Below, piece after piece: positions 20,579 through 31,100 of a stretch of DNA of 64,000 nt (the first letter of the stretch is position 1; each line of letters begins with the position of its first letter). A program made the position numbers and the translations under genes. The stretch is from Planococcus versutus (GTDB lineage: Bacteria; Bacillota; Bacilli; Bacillales_A; Planococcaceae): the NCBI RefSeq assembly GCF_001186155.3, contig NZ_CP016540.2, forward strand, positions 2,086,001 to 2,150,000, written 5' to 3'. A model generated the notes under the pieces. It was not told the origin of the DNA, did no database searches, and saw only the letters and a list, made by a program, of their open reading frames with translations.

Positions 20579-21349
20579 TTAGTTTTCTCTCAAAAGAGAT
20601 TTTACCGGTTCAAATGTCGTTCGGTGAATCTCACAAGGCCCGTACTTTTCAAGTGCTGCAACATGATCTTTTGTTCCGTACCCTGCGTGTTTTTCAAAAC
20701 CATACAGTGGATACTGAACCGCATATTCTGCCATCAATGCATCTCTTCTGGTCTTTGCCAAAATAGAAGCTGCTGCGATGCTCAAGCTTTTCGCATCACC
20801 TTTAATAATAGATTTACAAGACATAGGAAGTTCCAACATCATCGCATCAGCAAGTACAACGGTCGGTGCAGGAGATAATAACAATGCTGATTGCGTCATC
20901 GAATTGCGTGTCGCTTGGTAAATATTAAGACAATCAATTTCTTCTGGTGACTGAATATGAACTGCGTAGCTAACAGCGATTTTTTTAATGATTTCAGCAA
21001 ACACGTCACGTTTTGCTTTGCTCAATTGTTTGGAATCATCTAAACCGATGAGACTTGTGCAGTCTTGTGGCAAAATAACTGCCGCTGTTACGACGGGACC
21101 TGCAAGCGGTCCTCTACCTGCTTCATCAATGCCTGCTACTAAATCAGACGATGTTCTTCTAAATGACTCATCAAATTCAAGCTTAGACTCATGATTTTCT
21201 ACTACTTTTTCTCGTCGTGCTTGTTTTCGTTTCCAAGTAGCTAATAAGGTTTGAACACTTTTACGTGAATCACGTTCAAGTTCTTCTATCCATGATTGCC
21301 ACGTCGTTACTTCATTTAACTTTTCTTTAAGTTCATTAGTTGTTTTCAT
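20579..21349 (-). CDS. rnhB: ribonuclease HII
   Basis: Removes RNA from RNA-DNA hybrids and misincorporated ribonucleotides. The ATG at 21349 (256 residues) has AGGAG 8 bases upstream; the alternative seven codons earlier would place this site inside the gene. The long N-terminal extension before the catalytic core is the Bacillus type. Catalytic acids: Asp75 and Glu76 in AGIDEAGRGPLAGPV, and the Asp in VVLADAMML. SIIKGDAKSLSIAAASILAK is also intact. Confidence 0.96.
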   Translation of the reverse strand: MKTTNELKEKLNEVTTWQSWIEELERDSRKSVQTLLATWKRKQARREKVVENHESKLEFDESFRRTSSDLVAGIDEAGRGPLAGPVVTAAVILPQDCTSLIGLDDSKQLSKAKRDVFAEIIKKIAVSYAVHIQSPEEIDCLNIYQATRNSMTQSALLLSPAPTVVLADAMMLELPMSCKSIIKGDAKSLSIAAASILAKTRRDALMAEYAVQYPLYGFEKHAGYGTKDHVAALEKYGPCEIHRTTFEPVKSLLREN

Positions 21350-21373
21350 CCATTCAACTCCTGTTTTCATCTA

Positions 21374-21411
21374 CATAAAAAAACTGCTCCTCATAATCGA
21401 GGAACAGCTCA
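21374..21411 (-). terminator. intrinsic terminator after rbgA
   Basis: CTGTTCCTC pairs with GAGGAGCAG around a 6-base loop, followed on the minus strand by seven T residues. It separates rbgA from rnhB. Confidence 0.85.
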
Positions 21412-21429
21412 TTTCAAAAGAGCGAATGC

Positions 21430-22293
21430 TCACTCTTCTTCAATCATTTCATCTCTATAATCGAATGTCACTTTGCCTAAATGTTGGTTCCGAATATCTC
21501 GTACTATCACTTCAGCAGTAGTTTCATAATCAACTTCACCATGTTGATCTAAACAGCGACGTTTTTTGCCAATATGATCAAACGTATTGACGATTTCTTT
21601 ATCGACATGATCAATGCCATAGCGTTCCATCATTCGTTCCGGATAACGTTCTTCTAAAAATTTTAACGAATAGATGGCAAGTTCTTGCATTTGAATAACA
21701 GAGTCTTTTATCGCACCTGTAACCGCTAATTTTAATCCTGTTTCAGGATCTTCAAATTTCGGCCATAAAATACCTGGTGTATCCAATAACTCAATTTCTT
21801 TGCCCACTTTAATCCATTGCTGCGCTTTTGTGACCCCTGGCATATTCCCAGTTTTCGCTAAGCTTTTTTTTGATAAACGGTTGATGAGTGTCGATTTTCC
21901 GACATTTGGAATTCCAACAATCATCGCTCGAATGGCACGAGGTTTAATACCTTTTGCAATCATCCGATCCCATTTCTCTTCAAGAATTTCTTTTGATGCT
22001 TTTGTAACTAATTGTAGCCCTCTACCTTCAAGCGAGTTGATGGCAACGGCACGCGTACCTTGATCTTCGAAATAACGGATCCATTTTTTCGTTTCAACTT
22101 CATCGGCCATATCCATTTTGTTTAAAATAATGAGACGTGGTTTTTGTTGTATCACTTGATCGATCATCGGATTTCGTGAAGATAAAGGCAACCTGGCGTC
22201 CACAAGTTCAAAAATAATATCCACTAATTTCAGTTTTTCAGTAACTTGTCTTCGCGCTTTTGCCATGTGTCCAGGAAACCATTGTATCGTCAT
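21430..22293 (-). CDS. rbgA: ribosome-biogenesis GTPase RbgA (YlqF)
   Basis: GTPase needed for late assembly of the 50S subunit. It has 287 residues and the circularly permuted GTPase order: G4 (NKMD, residues 58-61) comes before G1 (GIPNVGKST, near 127-135) and G3 ([10 protein letters not shown]). The N-terminus [12 protein letters not shown] is the family hallmark. It lies between the signal peptidase gene and rnhB, matching the Bacillales rplS-rbgA-rnhB order with the signal peptidase added. Confidence 0.97.
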   Translation of the reverse strand: MTIQWFPGHMAKARRQVTEKLKLVDIIFELVDARLPLSSRNPMIDQVIQQKPRLIILNKMDMADEVETKKWIRYFEDQGTRAVAINSLEGRGLQLVTKASKEILEEKWDRMIAKGIKPRAIRAMIVGIPNVGKSTLINRLSKKSLAKTGNMPGVTKAQQWIKVGKEIELLDTPGILWPKFEDPETGLKLAVTGAIKDSVIQMQELAIYSLKFLEERYPERMMERYGIDHVDKEIVNTFDHIGKKRRCLDQHGEVDYETTAEVIVRDIRNQHLGKVTFDYRDEMIEEE

Positions 22294-22304
22294 AAAACCA
22301 CTCC

Positions 22305-22865
22305 TTATTTTACAATTCCCGCTTCAGGCAGTGGCCAGAAAACGAAATTTGTGTCACCAATTACTTCATCGGTCGAGACCAATCCGATATGACGGCTATC
22401 TTTACTTGCACGGCGATTATCACCCATCACAAAGACAAATCCATCAGGTATAATGTTTTCTCCTCCGGTCACATCTTCTAAAACAAAGTCTTCTGTAAGT
22501 GTACCGGTGATGCCTTGTTTGTATACATCCAAATAAGGCTCTTCTATTGCTTTACCATTTATATATAACTGGTCATCTTCATAGGCAACGTGGTCACCTG
22601 GCAACCCGATTATACGCTTAATATAATCTTTTTTCTCTGGGGCATGAAAAACGATAATATCGAAACGGTCTGGTTCTCCAACTGAATAACCAATTTTGTT
22701 AACAATCATACGGTCTCCATGCTCCAATGTTGGCATCATCGACTCTCCATCTACAACAATCGGTGTAAATAAAAAGAATCGAATAATTGCAGCCAAGCCG
22801 AAGGCGATCAATAGAGCTTTAGACCATTCCCAAAGTTCATTTTTCTTTTTTACTTCAGTCTCCAT
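22305..22865 (-). CDS. lepB: type I signal peptidase
   Basis: Membrane-anchored Ser/Lys protease that removes signal peptides from secreted proteins. It has 186 residues, the short Gram-positive form with one N-terminal membrane segment (about residues 15-35). Catalytic Ser42 is in [13 protein letters not shown] and Lys83 in [12 protein letters not shown]; the C-terminal box reads [16 protein letters not shown]. It is inserted between rplS and rbgA and starts about 60 bases after the rplS terminator hairpin. The exact Sip paralogue cannot be named. Confidence 0.93.
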   Translation of the reverse strand: METEVKKKNELWEWSKALLIAFGLAAIIRFFLFTPIVVDGESMMPTLEHGDRMIVNKIGYSVGEPDRFDIIVFHAPEKKDYIKRIIGLPGDHVAYEDDQLYINGKAIEEPYLDVYKQGITGTLTEDFVLEDVTGGENIIPDGFVFVMGDNRRASKDSRHIGLVSTDEVIGDTNFVFWPLPEAGIVK

Positions 22866-22919
22866 GCGTGTTCCTCCCCAAACTTACTTTTTTAATTGTA
22901 CAAGGAAATATACTTTTTA

Positions 22920-22951
22920 GCAAAAAAAAAGAGGGCGCAAGCGCCCTCTTT
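22920..22951 (-). terminator. intrinsic terminator after rplS
   Basis: An AAAGAGGGCGC hairpin with complementary GCGCCCTCTTT and a two-base centre (loop opens to four or more), followed on the minus strand by nine T residues. Confidence 0.92.
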
Positions 22952-22964
22952 CATCCATGCAATC

Positions 22965-23309
22965 TTATCGAATTTCTTTAATACGAGCTGCTTTACCGCG
23001 TAGTTCACGCAAGTAATACAATTTCGCACGACGTACTTTACCACGACGGGTAACTTCAAGCTGTGCAATTTTTGGTGTGTGTACAGGGAATGTACGCTCA
23101 ACACCAACACCGTATGAGATTTTGCGAACAGTGAATGATTCACTGATTCCGCCTCCACGACGTCCAATTACGACTCCTTCGTATACCTGAACACGTTCGC
23201 GAGTACCCTCGACAACTTTAACGTGTACACGAACAGTGTCTCCGGGACGGAATGTTGGAAGATCCGTGCGAAGTTGTTCTTTAGTGATTTCTGTAATAAT
23301 GTTTTGCAT
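22965..23309 (-). CDS. rplS: 50S ribosomal protein L19
   Basis: Large-subunit protein at the 30S-50S interface. It has 114 residues with the conserved blocks [43 protein letters not shown] and [29 protein letters not shown] precedes the ATG. It follows trmD after a 142-base gap that holds a promoter candidate and a structured leader, so it can be expressed apart from rpsP-rimM-trmD. Confidence 0.98.
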   Translation of the reverse strand: MQNIITEITKEQLRTDLPTFRPGDTVRVHVKVVEGTRERVQVYEGVVIGRRGGGISESFTVRKISYGVGVERTFPVHTPKIAQLEVTRRGKVRRAKLYYLRELRGKAARIKEIR

Positions 23310-23437
23310 TATTTTTCTCTCCTTCTACAGATGCTCTTACACCAAATCAAGTGTTGCAGCGGAACATCGTGATCCTGTACTTCACATAAAAGTACATTGT
23401 CCATGATACCACTGATAATCTATCGGTGCAAGAGTAA
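23310..23437 (-). promoter_or_regulatory. rplS 5' leader, L19-leader-like structured RNA
   Basis: On the minus strand the gap contains CTCTTGCACC (23425-23434), able to pair with GGTGTAAGAG (23334-23343) with one G-U, and inside it a hairpin GTACTT / AAGTAC (23377-23395). An rplS leader motif is known in Firmicutes; I identify it by position and pairing only. The outer arm overlaps the -35 of the promoter candidate, so it would form only on transcripts coming from trmD. Confidence 0.5.
23403..23431 (-). promoter_or_regulatory. candidate sigma-A promoter for rplS
   Basis: On the minus strand TTGCAC (-35) and TATCAT (-10) are 17 bases apart. A start near 23396 would give a leader of nearly 90 bases containing the small GTACTT/AAGTAC hairpin. 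Confidence 0.5.
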
Positions 23438-23451
23438 AATTGGTCGTATTT

Positions 23452-24171
23452 TTATTCCTTTAATTCTTTGATAATTTTTTTTTGCTTGTCAGTCAATTCG
23501 ATTTTTTCAAGAAGATCCGGACGTCTATCAAACGTTCTTTTCAAGGTTTGTTTTTCGCGCCATTCTTCTACTTTGCCATGATTTCCAGAAGTTAAAACAT
23601 CCGGTACCTTCCAACCTCTAAAATTGGCTGGACGGGTGTATTGTGGGTGTTCTAGCAACCCTGTAGAGAATGAATCACGAATAGGAGAATCGGCATTGCC
23701 TAGCACTCCTGGAAGCAGTCTGACGACACTATCGATGACAGTCATAGCCGCAAGCTCGCCACCCGTCAGAACAAAATCACCAATTGAAATTTCATCAGTC
23801 ACTAAATATTCGCGAATACGCTCGTCATAGCCTTCATAATGACCGCAAATAAATACCAACTCTTCTTCATTCGCAAGCTCTTCAGCTTTTTGTTGCGTAA
23901 AGCGTTGACCTTGAGGACACAATAAAATAACGCGTCGTTTGCTATTTGGTGTGAGGTTTTCAACTGCATTGAAAATGGGTTCTGGTTTCAAGACCATCCC
24001 GGCTCCACCACCAAACGGGTAATCATCTACTTGACGCTTATTGTCCGCAAATTCACGTATATCTACGACATTTAGACTAACAGCATTTTTATCTTGCGCT
24101 TTTCTCATAATTGAATGTTGAAAGACGCCTTCAAACATTGGTGGAAATAATGACAATACGTGAATATTCAT
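23452..24171 (-). CDS. trmD: tRNA (guanine37-N1)-methyltransferase
   Basis: Methylates G37 next to the anticodon and prevents frameshifting. The ATG at 24171 overlaps the rimM stop by one base (TGATG), giving 239 residues; a TTG one codon earlier is possible. Knotted SPOUT-type methyltransferase core: [44 protein letters not shown] and [26 protein letters not shown] region with [10 protein letters not shown]. It is coupled to rimM. Confidence 0.97.
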   Translation of the reverse strand: MNIHVLSLFPPMFEGVFQHSIMRKAQDKNAVSLNVVDIREFADNKRQVDDYPFGGGAGMVLKPEPIFNAVENLTPNSKRRVILLCPQGQRFTQQKAEELANEEELVFICGHYEGYDERIREYLVTDEISIGDFVLTGGELAAMTVIDSVVRLLPGVLGNADSPIRDSFSTGLLEHPQYTRPANFRGWKVPDVLTSGNHGKVEEWREKQTLKRTFDRRPDLLEKIELTDKQKKIIKELKE

Positions 24172-24692
24172 CAAGACAATAACCCTTCAATAACTTCAAT
24201 AATTACTTTCTTTTCGTCGATATCAATTTCTTTGACGATTTCTTCAGTGTAAGGAATGTAATGCTTTTTGCCTTTCTCAGGTGTTACTTCCCATACATCG
24301 TTTGCACCTGTTTCTAAAATCTCACTAATTTTTCCAAGTTGTTGACCTTCTATCGAAAAAACTGTGCACCCAAGAATTTCATGGTGGTAATAAGCATTTT
24401 CTTCAAGTTCAGTTAAATCGTGTTCAGCGATTCGCAAATAAGACTCTTTAAACGGCTCAACGTCATTGATGTTTGGATATCCTTCAAAAGTTACTAATTC
24501 AAAGTTTTTGTGCTGACGATGACTAGCAATTTTCACCGTGATTGGTTTTTTAGCTTCTGGCATAAAAAGACCCAATTTTGTTCCGACCGCGAATCGTTCT
24601 TCTGGAAAATCGGTACGTGATAATACACGGACTTCTCCACGAATTCCGTGCGTGTTAACAATTTTACCTACGTTAAACCATTGCACAAGCAA
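24171..24692 (-). CDS. rimM: 16S rRNA-processing / 30S maturation protein RimM
   Basis: Assembly factor for the 30S head that binds S19. It has 173 residues. The N-terminal RimM domain begins [19 protein letters not shown], and the C-terminal PRC-barrel contains [32 protein letters not shown] terminator between khpA and this gene suggests partial separation from rpsP-khpA. Confidence 0.96.
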   Translation of the reverse strand: MLVQWFNVGKIVNTHGIRGEVRVLSRTDFPEERFAVGTKLGLFMPEAKKPITVKIASHRQHKNFELVTFEGYPNINDVEPFKESYLRIAEHDLTELEENAYYHHEILGCTVFSIEGQQLGKISEILETGANDVWEVTPEKGKKHYIPYTEEIVKEIDIDEKKVIIEVIEGLLS

Positions 24693-24712
24693 ACATCCTT
24701 TCTAAGCTATTT

Positions 24713-24752
24713 TTCTGAAAAAAAAAGAAGGAACCGGGGCTCCTCCTTTTTC
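24713..24752 (-). terminator. terminator hairpin between khpA and rimM
   Basis: Minus strand AAGGAGGAGC... pairs with ...GGTTCCTTCTT (about 10 bp with G-U pairs), followed by nine T residues, just after the khpA stop. Confidence 0.8.
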
Positions 24753-24986
24753 TTAATCCACAATATCGAGATACGTTTTTTTCTTATGGTAACCGCCTGC
24801 TGCTGAGTACACAATCGAACGAACAGCTTTTGCTACACGTCCTTGTTTTCCGATGACTTTCCCTGTATCCTCTGGATGCACGGAAAGCTTGTAGACAATT
24901 CGGCTATCGTTTTCGTCAGTATCGACACGAACTTCTTCCGGATAATCAACTAACGGTTTCACAATGGTCTCAATCAGCTGCTTCAT
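24753..24986 (-). CDS. khpA: KH-domain RNA-binding protein KhpA (YlqC)
   Basis: Small RNA-binding protein that pairs with KhpB (Jag) in other Gram-positives and affects cell size and RNA regulation. It has 77 residues and one KH fold; the RNA-contact loop is GKQG at residues 46-49. It lies between rpsP (14-base gap) and rimM, the standard rpsP-khpA-rimM-trmD order. Confidence 0.95.
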   Translation of the reverse strand: MKQLIETIVKPLVDYPEEVRVDTDENDSRIVYKLSVHPEDTGKVIGKQGRVAKAVRSIVYSAAGGYHKKKTYLDIVD

Positions 24987-24999
24987 AAGAAACTCTCCC

Positions 25000-25272
25000 T
25001 TACTTGCTTAGTTTTTCATTATGGAATTTCTCCATAATGCCTTTTTGAGAAAATAAGTTACGAACAGTATCAGATGGTTTAGCACCATCGTGAAGCCATT
25101 TCAATACTTGCTCTTCATCAATTTTAACTTCAGCTGGAACTGTCAGTGGGTTGTAAGTACCTACTGTTTGGATTTGACGACCATCACGTGGAGCACGTGA
25201 GTCTGCTACTACAATACGATAAAAAGGAGAACGTTTAGCTCCCATACGTTTCAAGCGAATTTTTACTGCCAT
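25000..25272 (-). CDS. rpsP: 30S ribosomal protein S16
   Basis: Early-binding small-subunit protein. It has 90 residues with the conserved start [32 protein letters not shown] and [18 protein letters not shown] ribosome-binding site lies before the ATG. It is downstream of ffh by about 95 bases and first of rpsP-khpA. Confidence 0.98.
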   Translation of the reverse strand: MAVKIRLKRMGAKRSPFYRIVVADSRAPRDGRQIQTVGTYNPLTVPAEVKIDEEQVLKWLHDGAKPSDTVRNLFSQKGIMEKFHNEKLSK

Positions 25273-25366
25273 TTCTTAAAGCACCTCCGAATAGTTTCAC
25301 ACAAGATATTATATTAGCAAGCTTTAAATAGTTTGTAAAGTATTTTTTCTTAACACCTTGATATTT

Positions 25367-26725
25367 TTACTTAAAAAGTGAGTCTAGACCCGGCATTCCC
25401 ATTTTTTTTCGTCCTTTTTTCGTGTTCATGCCAGACATTTGCTTCATCATTTTCTTCATGTCTTCAAACTGTTTTAACAGTCGATTAACATCTTGAATGT
25501 TAGTCCCTGAACCTTTAGCAATTCGTTTTTTTCGATTTGCATTAATAATTTCAGGCGTTGTTTTCTCTTTTTTAGTCATCGAATAAATAATGGCTTCTAC
25601 TCGATCCATCTGACCTTCATCTACTTTTGCATTTTCTAATCCTTTGATTTTATTAGCACCTGGGAGCATTTTTAAAATTTCATCTAACGGTCCCATTTGT
25701 TTTACTTGAGTCATTTGCTCAAGAAAATCATCAAAAGTAAACGTAGACGTTCTGAACTTTTCTTCTAATTCTTTTGCCTTTTCTTCATCGACATTTGACT
25801 GTGCTTTTTCAATCAACGATAACATATCGCCCATGCCGAGTATACGAGATGCCATACGTTCTGGATGAAAAGCTTCAAGTGCATCCATTTTTTCGCCCAT
25901 CCCGACAAATTTAATCGGTTTTTGCGTAACCGCACGAATGGAAAGTGCCGCACCACCTCGAGTATCGCCATCAAGTTTTGTTAAAACAACACCTGATATG
26001 CCTATCGCATCATCAAAATTCTGAGCTACATTAACAGCGTCTTGACCCGTCATTGAATCGACCACTAGGAAAATTTCGTCCGGCTCTTTGAGCGCACGGA
26101 TATCTTTTAATTCCTGCATTAACGCTTCATCAACATGTAAACGCCCTGCTGTATCAATGATGACGGTATCTAAATGCTCTGCTTTTGCGTGTTCTATTGC
26201 TTGACGCGCAATTTCTACAGGAGACACATCTGTGCCTTTTGAGAAAACCGGGAGAGATAACTGCTTGCCGATGGTCTCTAGCTGCTGAATTGCAGCTGGA
26301 CGATACACATCAGCAGCCACTAAAAGTGGTTTCCGGTTGTGTTTTCGACGCAATAAATTCGCGAGTTTCCCTGTTGTGGTTGTCTTACCAGCACCTTGTA
26401 GACCGACCATCATAATGACTGTTGGCTGTTTAGTTGAAAACTCGATTTTTCGTTCTTCGCCGCCCATCAATTCGGTCAGCTCATCTTTAACAATTTTCAC
26501 AACTTGTTGTCCTGGTGTTAGGCTGTCCATGACATCTTGCCCTATCGCTCGTTCACTGATTTTTTTGACGAATTCTTTTACTACTTTTAAGTTAACATCC
26601 GCTTCAATCAAGGCGAAACGAACTTCGCGCATCATTTCTTTAACGTCTGCTTCGTTGACTTTCCCTTTGCCTTTAATTTTGGTCATCGTACCTTGTAGGC
26701 GTTCAGATAAACCTTCAAATGCCAT
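25367..26725 (-). CDS. ffh: signal recognition particle GTPase Ffh (SRP54)
   Basis: Protein part of the signal recognition particle, which delivers nascent membrane proteins to FtsY. It has 452 residues: N-domain (1-85), G-domain with GLQGAGKTTTTGKLA near 107-121, DTAGRLHVDEALM and TKLDGDTRGGAALS, then the Met-rich M-domain (from about 300; KMMKQMSGMNTKKGRKKMGMP at the end). The gene is 12 bases downstream of ylxM. Its receptor ftsY is also in the window. Confidence 0.98.
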   Translation of the reverse strand: MAFEGLSERLQGTMTKIKGKGKVNEADVKEMMREVRFALIEADVNLKVVKEFVKKISERAIGQDVMDSLTPGQQVVKIVKDELTELMGGEERKIEFSTKQPTVIMMVGLQGAGKTTTTGKLANLLRRKHNRKPLLVAADVYRPAAIQQLETIGKQLSLPVFSKGTDVSPVEIARQAIEHAKAEHLDTVIIDTAGRLHVDEALMQELKDIRALKEPDEIFLVVDSMTGQDAVNVAQNFDDAIGISGVVLTKLDGDTRGGAALSIRAVTQKPIKFVGMGEKMDALEAFHPERMASRILGMGDMLSLIEKAQSNVDEEKAKELEEKFRTSTFTFDDFLEQMTQVKQMGPLDEILKMLPGANKIKGLENAKVDEGQMDRVEAIIYSMTKKEKTTPEIINANRKKRIAKGSGTNIQDVNRLLKQFEDMKKMMKQMSGMNTKKGRKKMGMPGLDSLFK

Positions 26726-26737
26726 TCTTTCCGCCTC

Positions 26738-27064
26738 CTAATCCCATTCTTTGAGTTCGCCCAAAAATTGTTGGACACGCTCTTCTGTGAATGGCTTTTT
26801 TTCAAATGACGAAACTAATTGCTGCCTTTTTTGGAATTTCTCGAAGAGCTGTAATTTTTGTTCATATTCTTCTAGCATCGCTTCTGTTCGGCGGATATTG
26901 TCATATACTGCCTGTCGAGTGATGGTGTATTCTTCAGCAATTTCTCCCAGTGAATGGTCATCTAAGTAATACAGCATCATGTAACTGCGTTGTTTAGGTG
27001 TCAATAGCTCTTGATAGAAATCAAACAAATAGTTTATACGTGTTGTTTTTTCTAGTCCCATCAT
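26738..27064 (-). CDS. ylxM: YlxM/p13-like helix-turn-helix protein, SRP-associated
   Basis: Small acidic DNA-binding-like protein that accompanies ffh in Firmicutes and modulates SRP in some species. It has 108 residues with a sigma-70 region-4-like helix-turn-helix ([17 protein letters not shown], then [21 protein letters not shown]). It lies directly between ftsY and ffh, the conserved order. Its exact role in this organism is unknown. Confidence 0.93.
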   Translation of the reverse strand: MMGLEKTTRINYLFDFYQELLTPKQRSYMMLYYLDDHSLGEIAEEYTITRQAVYDNIRRTEAMLEEYEQKLQLFEKFQKRQQLVSSFEKKPFTEERVQQFLGELKEWD

Positions 27065-27128
27065 TGGCGCTCACCCCATTCGCTCTCTAGATTAGAATAC
27101 TGAAAACAGATAGTGCTGTCAAGTATTT

Positions 27129-28145
27129 TTACTTGTCTGTCTGAGCATCTTCTGCTTGTTGTTCTTTGTCTAATCCGTCAGCAAACAAGCCATAAACGTA
27201 TTTTTGTGCATCAAATGGTTGCAAATCGTCTAGTTTTTCTCCAAGACCCACATACTTCACAGGAATTTTCAACTTATTACGAATAGCTAACACAATCCCG
27301 CCTTTTGCTGTTCCATCAAGCTTTGTCAAAACAATTCCCGTTACGTCTGTAACTTCTTTAAAAGTTTGTGCTTGGAGCATCGCATTTTGTCCTGTTGTAG
27401 CATCTAGTGCTAATAATACTTCATGTGGTGCTCCAGGAATTTCACGCGAAATCACACGATGAACTTTCTGAAGTTCGTTCATCAAATTAACTTTGTTTTG
27501 CAGACGTCCTGCTGTATCACAAATCAGCACGTCTACTCCACGAGACTTGGCTGAACGGACAGCGTCGTACATAACTGCTGCGGGATCTGACCCTTCGCTT
27601 TGCTTTATAACATCAACGCCGACACGCTTGCCCCAAACATCGAGTTGTTCAATAGCACCCGCACGGAATGTATCACCAGCTGCTAGCATAACGGTTTTGC
27701 CTTCGTTTTTAAAACGATGCGCCAGTTTTCCAATTGTGGTAGTTTTACCAACACCATTGACGCCAACCATTAAAATAACCGTCAACCCATCAACGAAATT
27801 GATTTCGTTAACTTCTTCATCACCAGCTTGGTAAATTTCAACTAATTTTTCCGAAATAACCGATTGAACATTTGATGTGTCTTTTACGTTTTTTCGTTGT
27901 ACTTCAAAACGCAAATCATCCATCAATTCAATAACGGTTTCAAATCCAACGTCTGCTTGCAACAAGATTTCTTCTAATTCTTCAAAAAAATCTTCATCGA
28001 CTTTGCGGTATTTTGCTACCAAATCATTAATTTTCGACGTAAAACCTGTACGGGTTTTAGCTAATCCTTCTTTGTATTTTTCAGTTGATTCTTCTGCTTC
28101 CGCATTGCCAGCAAATTTATCTTTTAATTTTTTAAAGAAACTCAC
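27129..28145 (-). CDS. ftsY: signal recognition particle receptor FtsY
   Basis: Membrane-associated GTPase receptor for SRP. It has 338 residues with an N-domain, then the G-domain with [44 protein letters not shown] and [16 protein letters not shown]. The short acidic N-terminus ([14 protein letters not shown]) replaces the long A-domain of E. coli, as usual in Bacillales. It is 17 bases downstream of smc. Confidence 0.98.
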   Translation of the reverse strand: MSFFKKLKDKFAGNAEAEESTEKYKEGLAKTRTGFTSKINDLVAKYRKVDEDFFEELEEILLQADVGFETVIELMDDLRFEVQRKNVKDTSNVQSVISEKLVEIYQAGDEEVNEINFVDGLTVILMVGVNGVGKTTTIGKLAHRFKNEGKTVMLAAGDTFRAGAIEQLDVWGKRVGVDVIKQSEGSDPAAVMYDAVRSAKSRGVDVLICDTAGRLQNKVNLMNELQKVHRVISREIPGAPHEVLLALDATTGQNAMLQAQTFKEVTDVTGIVLTKLDGTAKGGIVLAIRNKLKIPVKYVGLGEKLDDLQPFDAQKYVYGLFADGLDKEQQAEDAQTDK

Positions 28146-28162
28146 AGTCGATCTCTCCTTTT

Positions 28163-31100
28163 TCAGTTTTTTTCTTCAAGTTTGACCGAAACTAGTTTGG
28201 ATATTCCCGATTCTTGCATCGTAATGCCATATAAAACATCGGCGCCTTCCATCGTTCCTTTGCGGTGTGTAATAACGATGAATTGCGTGTCTTCACTGAA
28301 TTTCTTCAAGTATTGACTGTAACGTACGACATTCGATTCATCAAGCGCGGCTTCGACTTCATCAAGTACACAAAACGGAACAGGTCTCACGTTTAAAATG
28401 GCAAATAATAATGCAATCGCTGTGAGTGCACGTTCCCCACCTGATAGTAAACTCAAGTTTTGCAGTTTTTTACCAGGTGGCTGCGCAATAATTTCGACAC
28501 CGGTCATTAGCATATCTTGTGGGTTGGTTAATACTAAGTCCGCAGAACCCCCCCAAACAGCTCTTTAAATACGCGTTGGAATTGAATCCGAATCGCATGG
28601 AAAGTGTCATCGAAACGACTTGTCATTTCTCCATCCATTTCACGTATCAGCGTTCGTAATGTTTCTTTTGCTTCGTTTAGATCATTGCGCTGCTCTGTTA
28701 AGAAGGCATGGCGGTCCGAAACATGTTCAAACTCCTCAATTGCGCCAACATGGACTGGTCCTAACTCTTCAATCGATCGCTTAAGAAGTTTCACTTTTCT
28801 ACGAACTGCCACTTCTTCATCCATCATTTCAAATTGTTTAGCTTGCTCAAACGTCAGCTGATAATTGGTTTCCAATTGACCAATAAAACTTTGAATTTGT
28901 ACTTCTAGTCGTGTCGATTTGACTTCAAAAATTCGTATCGCTTCTACATAACCTTTGTAAACTCGATGTTGTTCTTTTAAGTTTTCTTCAAGCTCATTCA
29001 AGCTTTTTTGTTGCTTTCCACGTTGTTCTTTTGTTTTATTGACTGTTTGTTGGGATTGTTTCTTTTTAACAGCCCATAAACTGATCTCCTGTAAAATTTC
29101 TTCGTCAGAATAAACTTTCGCTGCTTCTTCTGATTGAATCCACCGCAATTCTTTTTCTTGGTCTTGCAATTTCCGGTTACTTTTCTCTAAACGTTCGAAA
29201 AGTTCGGCTTCGCTTGCAGTTAATTGTGCAACTCGTTCTTTGGTTACGGCATAAAGTGATTTTTTCTCAGCTAATTTCTCAAGTATTTGATCACGTGCGG
29301 TTTCGTTTTGCTGCTTAAAAAGAGTCAATTCATCTATTTTTACGGTGATGGCAGCAAGCTCATTCTCTGCAACTTCTAGACGCGTCAACGCGCTATTTTT
29401 ACGACCTGTTATCGCGGTTAAATCGTATTCTTTGTTTTTCTGTTCAGCTTCAAAAACGTAAAAACGCTCTACCGTTGTTTTTAGCACTGCTTCTATTTCA
29501 CGCAAAACAATCGCATTTTCTGCTTCCATATCTCGATATTTTTCGCCTTCAGTTTGCAAGAATGCCATTGTTTCTTCTACTTTTTTAACTTCTGTTTGCT
29601 CTTTTTGCACCGTTTTTTCAGCAGCTATGATCGTTTCTTTTAACTCTGAAGCTTGTACCAGTAACTGTTCAAGTTCGGCTTTTCGTGTAAAGAAAGAGGC
29701 TTGCGTTTTGTTCGCTCCACCTGTCATTGACCCACCTGCGTTAACGATATCACCTTCTACTGTCACCACACGAAAACGATTGCCGATTAACTTAGCAATC
29801 GCTGTTGCACCTTTTAAGTCTTTGGCAATAATGACGTTGCCTAATAAGTTTTCGATGATCATTGCGTATTGGGAATTGTAATCGACCAATTCGAATGCCA
29901 TTTTAATATAGGAAGGATGTTCGCTCAACATCGCCAATGTGTGCTCTGGTATGTGTCTTGGCTTCATAACTGTCATTGGTAAAAAAGTCGAACGCCCAGC
30001 TCGTTTCTTACGCAAGAAATCAATAGCTTGTCGTGCATGTTCTTCATTTTCTGTCACAATATGTTGACTCGAAGCACCTAAAGCTGTTTCAATTGCTTTT
30101 GCAAAAGACTTCTCGACTTGAGCAATTTCAGCAACTGCTCCTCTAATGCCTTGCAATTGCCCTTTTTCACGTGCCATTAGCACTTCTTTTACACCTTGAA
30201 AAAAGCCAGAAAAATCAGCTTCTAATTCCTGAAGTGTCTCGATGCGAGAGGCTAATTGCTTTTGTGACTGATAAGCTTGAAAAAGCATGGCTTGCTTCTG
30301 TTCTGCAGATTTTTTTTGCTGTTGATACAGAATGTCGCTGTCTTTGTATTGCTGGCGCTTACTGTCTAACTGCACTCGAACTTCTTGAAGGTTTGTCTCA
30401 GCTTGTATCTTGTTCTTTTCAAGCTTTGAAAGTTGAGTCGCAAAGTCTGTTCGCTGCAAACTAATGCGACCTGTCGACTCAGATAATTGTTGTTCTTGCA
30501 AACCAATATTTTTTAATTCGTTTTTAACAGTAGCTTGTTCATTCCTCAAGTCAATATAAACAGACTTGCAATTTTCAATTTCATTGTCAATGTCTGCAGG
30601 TGTACGATTCAACTGACCTTCAAGATCTTGAATTGCTGTTCGTAAGTTTTGTCTTTCGGCTTTACGTTCTTCTAACCATGCTAACTGTTCGCCGTGTTTT
30701 TCCTTCAAACTTGCGTTTTCCTGCTTTTCTACATTTAAATTGTCTTGCAATTGTTGTGCTTGACGATGTGCATTGCTTTTTTTCTCGGTCATCAAGAGCT
30801 TGCGTCCTTGCCATCTTTCCGTTTCAGCACTCGCTTCAATTAAAGCGTTTTGAGCTCTATCTATTTGGCTATCCATCTCTAAAAGCACTTTTCTTGTTTT
30901 AGCAACGATATGCTCTTTTTCATTTATTTCTGCTGATAATTGGTATTCTTGTTTAGAATGAACCTCGGCATCTCGTGTTAATTGTTCTAGCTCTTGCTCT
31001 AAATTTCCTGCATCGTAAGCAAGTAAAGCAATATCAGCATCCTTCAGCTGTTCGTTCATATCTAGAAAATCGCGCGCAGTTGAAGCTTGAATTTGAAGCG

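Noticed and set aside
22892..23167. Open frame opposite in register to rplS
   Set aside because: It is a shadow frame of the L19 gene and terminator with no ribosome-binding site or family match.
28163..28513. Separate short gene for an SMC-like ATPase head
   Set aside because: It is the direct continuation of smc in a shifted frame, not an independent gene.
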